DNA of 17,568 bases from JACCXG01 sp963785755 (GTDB lineage Bacteria > Acidobacteriota > Vicinamibacteria > Vicinamibacterales > 2-12-FULL-66-21), in contig CAWAXG010000076.1 of NCBI GenBank assembly GCA_963785755.1, forward strand, positions 1 to 17,568, read 5' to 3'. Below are positions 1 to 7,104 of the stretch, in pieces. The notes below the pieces were generated by a model that saw nothing but the letters and a program-made list of their open reading frames with translations, was not told the DNA's origin and made no database searches. Numbering within the stretch: position 1 is the stretch's first letter; the number at the start of each line of letters is the position of its first letter. The position numbers were made by a program, and so were the translations under genes.

Positions 1-1925
1 GCTTCCAGCGTCTCCATTTGCCGGTCCATGTTGCCGGTGACCTGCCGATCGTACAACGTCTCGATGTAGAATCGCTCGGCGTCGCTCGTGCGATGGCGTA
101 ACTGGTACGCCTTGATCGTGCTCTGCCGCGACAGCGCCGACTCTCCCTGAGTGCTGTAAAGACTTCCGAGCTGCGCATGGGCGATCGCGAAGTCCGGGTC
201 GATCGCGATCGCACGCTCGAACAGCGGTTTGGCCCGCGCGCGGCCGGATGAAAAGTACACCTGCCTCGCGGCGGTGAACGCCTTCCACGCGTCCAACGAT
301 GCCGTCGTCGCTTCCTGGAGCGGTCTGGAGTATTTCTCGATGGTGGCGACCGATTCACCCAGTTTCTGGCGGACCTGAGTGGCCATCTGACTCAGCGAGC
401 CGAGGACATCTTCCTTTCGTGCCACCTGCGCCTGCTCGTCGGCGACGACGTCGCCAGTGGAGCAGTTCTTCGCCCGCAGGGCCAGGATGTACTGACTACC
501 CAGGCTGGCGATCGATCCATCGAGCACCGCGGCGCTTGTCGTTCGGACGCACACAGCCTGAGCAATCTCGGGAGTCAGCCGCGTCATCCGGCGACTGCTG
601 CATCATCGCCAGCGTTTTTCCGATGCGATCATCCGACACGAGGCTGAGGAACGGCGATTGCTGAAGCTGTGCCGCGAGTCCTTGCCGCAGCGTGTCGTCG
701 AACACCGGATCGCCGGTCGTGTTGGCGAACTCGCCGAGCACGATCGTGTCCTTGTCGGTGAGCGGCGCAGGACGGCGGCTATAGATCACGCCCGCGACAG
801 CGGCGGTGACGACGACTGCGGCCGCGCCGATCGAGAGCCACCGCGCGCGGCGACGTCCGAGCGCCGCTTGCGCCGCCACCGTGGCGCCTTGCCCGCGTCT
901 CAGACGTTCGAGATCGGTGCGCAGGTCGGCGGCGTGTTGATATCGAAGTTCGCGCTCCGTCTCGAGACACTTCGAGACGATGCGCTCCAACTCCGGAGAC
1001 GCCTCGACGCGCAGCCGGACGGCCTGCGGGGGCCGCGTCCCCTTGACCATTTCGTAGAGAACCAGGCCGAAGCTCCAGATGTCGGCGCGGTGATCCACGG
1101 CCTCGCCGCGGGCCTGCTCCGGCGCCATGTAGGCGGCGGTTCCCATCACGACACCCTGCCGCGTGCCGGCAATCGTGGTCACGTCCGCCTGCGGTGTGGT
1201 CGACGCTCGCATCTTGGCGAGGCCGAAATCGAGCACTTTCACGCGATCGCGCGAGTCCGATGAAGATGTTGGCGGGTTTGATGTCGCGGTGGATGATGCC
1301 CGCGGTATGCGCGGCGTCCAGCGCGTCGGCGATCTGGATGCCCACGTCGAGCAGCGTGTTGAGGCTCAGCGAACCGGCGGCGAGCCGGTCCTTCAGCGTC
1401 GTCGCCCTCCAGATGCTCCATGACGATGAACGATCGCCCGTCCTGCTCGCCGATGTCGTAGATCGTGCAGATGTTCGTGTGGTTCAGCGCCGACGCCGTC
1501 TGCGCTTCGCGCGCGAACCGGCTCAGCGCCTCTGGATCGCGCGACAGCTCTTCGGAGACGAACTTGAGCGCCACCGGACGGCGCAGCCGCGTGTCTTCGG
1601 CCTTGTAGACGACGCCCATGCCGCCGCCACCCAGCTTCTCGACGATGCGGTAGTGCGAGAGCGTCTGACCGATCAGCGGATCGCCGCCGGCCTGACTGCC
1701 GTCGTCGCTGCGCTCTCCGGCGAGCTCGCGTGCGGCGAGATCGATCGCCGGAGCGCCGAGGAACCCGTCGGCACGGTCGTGTGCAGTGAGCAGCGAACGG
1801 ACTTCTTCCTCCAGCCGTTGGTCGCCGCCACACGCGTTGCGAAGATATGTGTCGCGCTCTACCGCGGGAATGTCGAGCGCGGATTGCAGCAGCTGATCGA
1901 CGTGATTCCAGCGGTCATTGTCCAT
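1..1925 (-). CDS. Ser/Thr protein kinase with C-terminal TPR-like region (partial, frameshifted)
   Basis: Membrane-anchored PknB-family kinase, expected to phosphorylate Ser/Thr on cytoplasmic targets. It starts at 1925. A helical N-terminus of about 85 residues is followed by the kinase domain: glycine loop GGGGMGVVY, VALKF lysine, catalytic HRDIKPAN, DFGLAK and the AAYMAPEQ activation-segment motif. A single membrane segment (WLSIGAAAVVVTAAVAGVIY) comes next, then an extracytoplasmic region with TPR-like helices (for example LFERAIAIDPDFAIAHAQLG) that is still open at base 1, so the C-terminus is missing. The reading frame changes near 1400, near 1260 and near 580, and the three shifts are needed to join the motifs. 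The first two look like one extra base, the third like loss of a CG pair. The start overlaps the sigma factor gene by 11 bp, so the two are probably co-translated. Family identity is firm; whether the gene is intact depends on whether the shifts are sequencing errors. Confidence 0.85.
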
Positions 1926-2514
1926 TGGCGGTCGGGCCGGCGAGCTCTCGATACAACCAGGCTTTCGCGCTTTTCCACTCCCGCATCACGGTGATCGGCG
2001 AGACGCGCAGAACTTCGGCGGTTTCCTCGACGCTCAGGCCGCCGAAGAAGCGCAGCTCGACCACTTTTGCCTTGCGCGGCGCCCGCGCCGCCAGGCCGGT
2101 CAGCGCCTCGTCGAGCGACACGAAATCATCGGAGCGATCGGGGCACATGACGGCGTCCGCGTTGAGCGACACATGCTCGGCCCCCGCTCCCCGCTTGAGG
2201 TTGTGGCGACGCGCGTGGTCGACGAGGATGCGGCGCATGGCCTGCGCCGCTGCCGCCACGAAATGGGCGCGGTTTTGCCAGTGCATGCGCTTGTAATCGA
2301 CCAGCCGCAGGTAGGCTTCGTTGATCAGGGCCGTGGTCTGCAGGCTGTGGCCGGCGCGTTCGCGCTTCATGTAGTAATGCGCCAGGCGGCGGAGCTCCTC
2401 GTACACGATCGGCGTCAGCAGAGCGAGTGCACGCTGATCCCCGTCGCTCCACGCCCGCAGAAGCGAGCTGACGTCACCCGAAGCCGGTTCACCAGCGCTC
2501 CTGCCCCGATTCAT
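1915..2514 (-). CDS. ECF-type RNA polymerase sigma factor (TIGR02999-like)
   Basis: Intact 199-residue ECF sigma factor. Region 2 lies at about residues 25-95 (LAHYYMKRERAGHSLQTTAL, then INEAYLRL and FVAAAAQAMRRILVDHARR). Region 4 is at about 140-190, with the helix-turn-helix LSVEETAEVLRVSPITVMRE. The HSLQTTALINEAYLRL signature is typical of the ECF family described as TIGR02999, common in Acidobacteriota and Planctomycetota and often encoded beside Ser/Thr kinases. Here the kinase gene begins inside the last 11 bases, so the pair looks like one transcription unit in which the kinase may control the sigma factor. That partnership is inferred from context. No anti-sigma factor is visible. No Shine-Dalgarno is evident before the ATG, but a TATAAT lies just upstream. 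Confidence 0.92.
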   Translation of the reverse strand: MNRGRSAGEPASGDVSSLLRAWSDGDQRALALLTPIVYEELRRLAHYYMKRERAGHSLQTTALINEAYLRLVDYKRMHWQNRAHFVAAAAQAMRRILVDHARRHNLKRGAGAEHVSLNADAVMCPDRSDDFVSLDEALTGLAARAPRKAKVVELRFFGGLSVEETAEVLRVSPITVMREWKSAKAWLYRELAGPTANGQ

Positions 2515-2529
2515 GGTGCTGAGCGCCGA

Positions 2530-2535
2530 ATTATA
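2530..2535 (-). promoter_or_regulatory. Candidate -10 element (TATAAT) for the sigma-kinase operon
   Basis: On the minus strand a perfect TATAAT occupies 2535 to 2530, 15 bases before the sigma factor ATG at 2514. A start about 7 bases downstream would leave a leader of only about 10 nt with no visible ribosome binding site, so the message may be nearly leaderless. No good TTGACA-like -35 box lies at the right distance, so this rests on the -10 match alone. Confidence 0.4.
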
Positions 2536-2642
2536 TGCGGCCTTCTCCTTTTCTTCGACTGATAGCTCCTTCGCAGCTTTTGCGCCTATCTGGGTAGTAA
2601 AGCCCGGGTCCCGCGTTCATGCCTACCGAAAAGGAGCTACCA

Positions 2643-3236
2643 ATGCGTGCCTTGCTCACTGCTGTTGCCGTCGTCTTCGTCGCGCTGATCGTCGGCTGTA
2701 GTCAACCCATCTCGCCAACCAGTCCGACGTCCGTTCTGTCGGGCGGTCCGTCCATCACGGCCTCGGGCGGGAATGCGACAAGCACGGGCATTCCCGGCGA
2801 GGTCGCCGCTCTCAGGCGCGAGGAGGTGCCCTTCAAAGGCCGCTTGGAAGGGGTTGTTACCCGCCGCACGCCGCTGGTCCCCCCGCTCGTGTCCCTGCTT
2901 ACAGAGGGGACGGGTAACGCCACCCACCTGGGTCGGTTCACGGTAGAAATCGCGCACGTCGTGAACACCGTCGCCAGGACCTTGACCGGGTCCTATGAGT
3001 TCACAGCGGCCAACGGCGACACGCTGATCGCTGACGTTACCGGGCAATTCGGTCCAACGCTGGAGAACCCGCGCGTTCTCTTAAGTGTGGAAACCGCGAC
3101 CATCACGGGGGGCACAGGTCGGTTCGCCGGCGCCACTGGGAGTTTCACCGTCGAGCGGTTGTTGAATTTGGACACCTTCTTGACCACTGTTTCCTTCGAG
3201 GGGACGATCTCCTCGCCCGGTGCCGTCAACCCTTGA
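2643..3236 (+). CDS. Hypothetical beta-rich secreted lipoprotein
   Basis: Protein of 197 residues with a lipoprotein signal peptide: MRALLTAVAVVFVALIVGC ends in the lipobox IVGC, so Cys19 should be the lipidated residue and the protein should sit on a periplasmic membrane face. The start at 2643 is preferred over an upstream in-frame ATG at 2619 because AAGGAG (2631-2636) lies 6 bases before it and only this start gives a proper signal peptide. After a Ser/Pro/Thr-rich linker comes a beta-rich domain with Gly-Thr turns (GTGNATHLGRFTVE, AANGDTLIADVTGQF, TITGGTGRFAGATGSFTVE, SFEGTISSPG). I recognise this as a recurrent domain of unknown function in soil bacteria, loosely resembling small beta-barrel proteins. 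It is a stand-alone gene between the sigma-kinase unit and the polysaccharide locus. No function can be assigned. Confidence 0.82.
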   Translation: MRALLTAVAVVFVALIVGCSQPISPTSPTSVLSGGPSITASGGNATSTGIPGEVAALRREEVPFKGRLEGVVTRRTPLVPPLVSLLTEGTGNATHLGRFTVEIAHVVNTVARTLTGSYEFTAANGDTLIADVTGQFGPTLENPRVLLSVETATITGGTGRFAGATGSFTVERLLNLDTFLTTVSFEGTISSPGAVNP

Positions 3237-3299
3237 AAACTTGACCACGCCCGACCGCAACACGGCATTAGCCCACTACCGACTGGCGTGCTCAATGGC

Positions 3300-3475
3300 G
3301 CGAGCACCGTGTGCACGGGTTCGAGCACGAGCCAGCGCTGGAGGAAACCGTCGGCGCGTGGCGCTGGACCGCGTCCTGGGCTGCTCTGCGCATCGGCGCC
3401 TTGGAAGACCCCGAAGCTGGCGAGGATGGTGAGGACGATCGATCGGAGCATGCGAGCACTGGGTCGTGGCTTCAT
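3300..3475 (-). pseudogene. Truncated secreted protein (N-terminal fragment)
   Basis: The ATG at 3475 overlaps the stop of the GH43 gene as ATGA, the arrangement of a translationally coupled next gene. It encodes a clear signal peptide (about MKPRPSARMLRSIVLTILAS with FGVFQGADAQ following) and then ADGFLQRWLVLEPVHT. The phrase FLQRWLVLEP is one I associate with the N-termini of secreted proteins found beside GH43 and esterase genes in Acidobacteriota; this is memory, not a search. After about 55 residues the resemblance ends. The frame stays open to 2993, but only as the antisense of the lipoprotein gene. I read it as the 5' stump of a gene whose body was lost, or as a misjoined contig. The left boundary is approximate. 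Confidence 0.5.
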
Positions 3476-4266
3476 GGTGTCTTGAGCACCCAGCGTTGAC
3501 GATCGCCGCCGGCGCTGAACCGGTCGAGCGTCGGCATGCTGCTGCCAGCGGCTGAAAGGGCCAGTGGTTCTTTCGCATTCGCGACCGCCTTCGGCATGAG
3601 GCGATACGTGCCATCGGCGAGTTGGTCGATGCGCCAGAGTTGCTCGGGCGCCCCGGTGAAGGCGGGTACGCCACGAGCTCGCGATCTGCCGTCGCCGCGA
3701 GCGCGCGGTCGGTGCCGGCGATCGTGAATCTGACGTATGGCGATCCGGGATAGCCCCCGGCGGTTGCGACCGGGGTCATCGTCCACGCCTGTTGGGCCTG
3801 CGCCATGTAGGGTGCCAGGCGCAGGTCAATCGGACTGGAAGGCCAGCCCGCCGATACCTGCGCAGCTTCCTGCCGGGCGATCACTTCGGTGGGAACGGCT
3901 TCGCCCCGTCCACCCCGGCCGCCACGTCCACGGAATCCCCCGACCGGCGTGCCCTGCACGGCCAGTTCCAGCGCCGTTCCGGTACGCGCGGATTCGATCT
4001 GATAGGTCGCCCAGGTGTTGTTGCCGCCGCGAGCGATCACGTCGGGGCCGGGCTTGCCGCCCGCAACGGCTTGCATCAGAGAGCCGGCCCGTCGCCAGGT
4101 CCAGCCGTCATCAGACACGGAAACTGGTAGCCCGGCGCCGGTCCCGTAGCTGTAGAACTTGCCGTCGTGGAGGACGACCGTCGAGGGATCGTGCAGGCGG
4201 GGATCGCCATCGAGGGCAGCAGGGCACCACGAGCAGGACGACGACTGCCGCGAGGAGAGGTCGCAT
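3472..4266 (-). pseudogene. GH43-type arabinanase-like gene with ricin-type domain, catalytic core deleted
   Basis: The ATG at 4266 gives a hydrophobic signal (MRPLLAAVVVLLVV). After one frameshift comes LHDPSTVVLHDGKFYSYGTG and then the residues SDDGWTWRRAG, the first blade of a GH43 five-bladed propeller with its general-base Asp. The text then runs GGNNTWA directly into TYQIESARTGTALELAV (join at 4007/4008). In GH43 arabinan endo-1,5-alpha-L-arabinosidases, NNTWAPD is followed by roughly 250-300 more residues carrying the other two catalytic acids; all are missing here. What remains after the join is a beta-trefoil-like C-terminus with QxW-type motifs (QQAWTM, EQLWRI, RQRWVL) and a Gly/Arg-rich insert. 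A second frameshift near 3660 is needed to reach the stop at 3472. The product could bind sugar at most, not hydrolyse it. The fold call is firm, the substrate is inferred. Confidence 0.7.
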
Positions 4267-4299
4267 CGGCCGTCTAGCTTGCCGATCTTTGGGGTTGTA

Positions 4300-4313
4300 T
4301 GGAACCGGTTCCA
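4300..4313. promoter_or_regulatory. LacI-type operator palindrome
   Basis: TGGAACCGGTTCCA is a perfect 14-bp palindrome with a central CG and AACCGGTT core, the form expected of LacI-family operators. It sits in the 97-bp gap between the divergent GH43 (start 4266) and esterase (start 4364) genes, where it could repress both promoters. No LacI-family gene is in the window, so the regulator would be encoded elsewhere. I saw no second copy of the palindrome. Confidence 0.55.
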
Positions 4314-4363
4314 GTGCTATCGTCCGCGGTCGTCAAGCAGGCCGCTGATTCCAAGAGGTGTCG

Positions 4364-5619
4364 ATGACCGCCCGCTTCTTCGCGCCCGCCGGGTTCTCAC
4401 TCGTCCTGGCCATCACCGCGGCCGGCACCGCCGCGGCGCAGCCGCCGGCTGACTGCCGGCCCGAATGGCCTGAACATCCCAGGTGCGCCGTATCCGTGCG
4501 TCTACCCCGACAACCGGGTCACATTCCGGGTCGCGGCGCCCGACGCCCAGAAGGTGCGAATCCGGCTGGGTCCGGGATTCGACATGAGCAAGGGCCGGAC
4601 GGCCTGTGGTACGTCACCACCCCGCCGCAGGTCGTGGGCTTCCATTACTACACGCTCTCCATCGACGGTGCCGTCGTCGCCGATCCGGCCACGCGGACGT
4701 TCTTCGGATCGGGCTTCTACAACAGCGCGATCGAGGTGCCGGAACCCGGCGCCGACGGCGATTACTACCAGGCGAAGGATGTCCGCACGGGACAGGTGCG
4801 TCAGCAACGGTATTACTCGAAGGTAACCGGCGCGTGGCGGCGCGCCTATGTCTACACGCCGCCGGAGTACGACACCGACGCGCAAAGCCAAGTATCCCGT
4901 CCTGTACCTGCTGCACGGCTGGGGCGAGAACGAGCAGGGCTGGCACGCGCAGGGACACGTCGACGTGATCATGGACAACCTGATCGCCGAGAAGAAGGCC
5001 AGGCCGATGATCATCGTCATGGACAATCTGAACGCCGTGAAGCCTGGCGAGAGTGCGGCGCTGTATTTCGCGCGCGGAATCTCACGCAGGCCGTGCCCGA
5101 CACCGCCGCCGGCCGCCGCCTCCTGCAGCTGCACGGGCGCGCCGCGGGCCCGGGCCGCGGCGGACGCGGATCGCTCGCCAGCAGCGTGTTTACCGAGATG
5201 ATGCTGACCGACTTGATCCCGATGATCGAGCGGACCTTCCGCGTGGCTCCTGGCCGTGAGAACCGCGCCATGGCGGGACTCTCGATGGGTGGCGTGCAGA
5301 CGTTCAGGACCGCGCTCGCGAATCTCGACAAGTTCGCCTACCTCGGCGGGTTCAGCGGGAGCAGCGGTGGACGCGGCGGCTTCGATCCCGAAGACCGCGC
5401 ATAACGGCGTCTTCGCCGATGCCGCGGCATTCAATAAGAAGATGAAGGTGCTGTTCCTCGGCATCGGCTCCGTGGAAGGCCCGGGAACGAAGAATTTCAG
5501 CGAACAGTTGACGAAGGCGGGCATCAAGAACGTCTATTACGAGTCGCCGGGTACGGCGCACGAGTGGCTGACGTGGCGGCGCTGATTCAAGGAGTTCGCT
5601 CCGCTGTCTGTTCCGCTGA
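4364..5619 (+). CDS. Secreted CE1-like esterase with N-terminal Ig-like domain (frameshifted)
   Basis: Alpha/beta-hydrolase of the enterochelin-esterase/XynZ type (esterase D superfamily), expected to remove acetyl or feruloyl groups from plant polysaccharide outside the cytoplasm. The start at 4364 follows AAGAGG and gives a signal peptide ending near AAAQPP. An E-set/CBM48-like domain follows (VTFRVAAPDAQKVRIRLG, GLWYVTTPPQVVGFHYYTLS), then the hydrolase: YPVLYLLHGWGENEQGW, nucleophile Ser in GLSMGG (codon 5282-5284) and catalytic His in GTAHEW (5559-5561). At least five frame changes (about 4460, 4590, 4885, 5080, 5390) are needed. Near 4590, restoring one G gives KGPDGLWYV. The visible stop at 5583 also looks like an artefact: one frame further, the text reads FKEFAPL then LFR and a TGA at 5617-5619, matching the end of the next gene. 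Substrate is inferred from context. Confidence 0.75.
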
Positions 5620-5643
5620 TCCGATCTGACCCGAGGTGTCACG

Positions 5644-6813
5644 ATGAATCTGAATCTCTTTCGAGTCGCCGTGTTCTCGGCGGCGGCGCTCATCGGCACA
5701 ACACACGCAGCCAGCGCCGGCGCGGGCCAGGAGCCGGGCGCCCGCCGCGGCGACCCGGCCCTCGTCTCTCCGGAGGTCGCGGCGGACCATCGCGTGACCT
5801 TCCGTTTGAGAGCGCCAGAGGCCAAGACGGTGACCGTGTCGGGGACTTCGGTAGCGACACCGCGATGCGCAAGGGCGACGACGGCATCTGGAGCGCGACC
5901 ATCGGGCCGCTGGATCCGGAAATGTACGTCTACTACTTCACCGTCGATGGCGTGCGGCTGACCGATCCGAGCAACCCGCAGGTGAAGATCGGCTACGTGA
6001 CCAGCACGACCACCAGCCTCGTCACGGTGCCGGGCGACACGCCGGCGTTCTACGACGTGCAGGACGTCCCGCACGGAGAGATCCGGACGCTGCTCTACAA
6101 GTCCCGTTCGAACGGCGTGACCCGCGAGCTGACGGTCTATGTGCCGCCGGGATACGACGAGGCGCGAAACCAGCGCTATCCGGTGCTCTACCTTCTTCAC
6201 GGCTTCGCGAACGACCATCATTCGTGGCACCGCTACGGCCGCGCGAACGACATCCTCGACAATCTGCTGGCGAGGAAAGATCAAGCCGTTCCTCGTCGTC
6301 ATGCCGCTGGGCTATGGCGGGGCGCACGTCAACGGCGACGGCACGGGCATCGCGCCCGACGGCGGGCGTCCGGCGGCGACGCGGCGCTCTACGAGCGCGA
6401 CCTGCTCGAGGACGTCATCCCGATGATCGACAGCAAGTACCGGACGAGGCCGACCGCAAGCACCGCGCGATCGTCGGCTTCTCGATGGGAGGCGGGCAGG
6501 CCGGCCGTTTCGGGCTGCGGCATCTCGAAACGTTCAGCCAGGTCGGGCATCATGAGCGCCGGCATGGCGCGGCGGCGCCGACACGGAGCCGACTAGCGAC
6601 GCTGGCCGCCAATCCGGCCAAGGCCAACAAGCAGATCGATCTGCTGTGGATCGCGTGCGGCAAGGAGGACACCGCGATGAAGGGCGCCAGGACCCTGCAC
6701 GAGGCGCTGGAGCAGGCCGGCATCGAGCACACGTTCTGGAAACCGAGGGCGCGCATCATTGGCGGGTCTGGCGGCGCTACCTGCGCGACGTCTCGCCGCT
6801 GCTGTTCAAGTAA
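5644..6813 (+). CDS. Second tandem secreted CE1-like esterase (frameshifted)
   Basis: Paralogue of the preceding gene, about 390 residues, with the same order of parts: signal peptide (ALIGTTHAASA), E-set/CBM48-like domain (DHRVTFRLRAPEAKTVTVSG, GIWSATIGPLDPEMYVYYFT), then the alpha/beta-hydrolase (YPVLYLLHGFANDHHSWH). The nucleophile Ser lies in GFSMGGG (codon 6482-6484) and the catalytic His in GAHHWRVW (6754-6759). GAGG at 5633-5636 precedes the ATG, in a GAGGTGTC leader like that of the first esterase. Frame changes occur near 5840, 6280, 6370, 6450, 6560, 6590 and 6750. At several, one extra G restores the family text: VSGDFGSD near 5840, RTEADRKHRA near 6450, WETEGAHH near 6750. This suggests base-calling loss in G runs rather than decay. 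Probably co-transcribed with the first esterase, 24 bp apart. Confidence 0.78.
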
Positions 6814-6909
6814 GCCCGCAGGCCAGCGCCCATCACGCACGTCGTCGGTAGCACAGAGCATCGCTAACCTGCGAGCCGCCCGAGGACCTGGGCCTTACGG
6901 CGCCTCGAG

Positions 6910-7050
6910 GTGCGGCCGAATACTTACGGCGACTCAGGACGGGGAATCCTTTACGGGCCAGGCCACACCAATTTCGATACGTCACTGTCGAAGCGCTTCT
7001 CCGTCGGCGGGCGCGCGAATGCGGCATTCCGGCCCAGGCACATCTTATTT
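6910..7050 (+). pseudogene. Remnant of an Oar-like TonB-dependent receptor (C-terminal scrap)
   Basis: The frame reads NTYGDSGRGILYGPGHTNFD, then TSLSKRFSVGGRANAAFR. This is the text found near the C-terminus of the large Oar-like (carboxypeptidase-regulatory/TonB) receptors that are abundant in Acidobacteriota, where GRGILYGPG, NFDxSL and FR(A)E-FN are conserved. Only about 45 residues remain; the rest of the barrel before it is absent, and the following residues drift out of frame. In intact loci such a receptor would import the oligosaccharides released by the neighbouring enzymes. Its presence supports reading this stretch as a broken polysaccharide-use locus. Confidence 0.6.
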
Positions 7051-7104
7051 GCCAAGCGTGCTCCTTCAACCACTCGACCCGAGACGGAGGTCGCTCAGAC
7101 GCCG

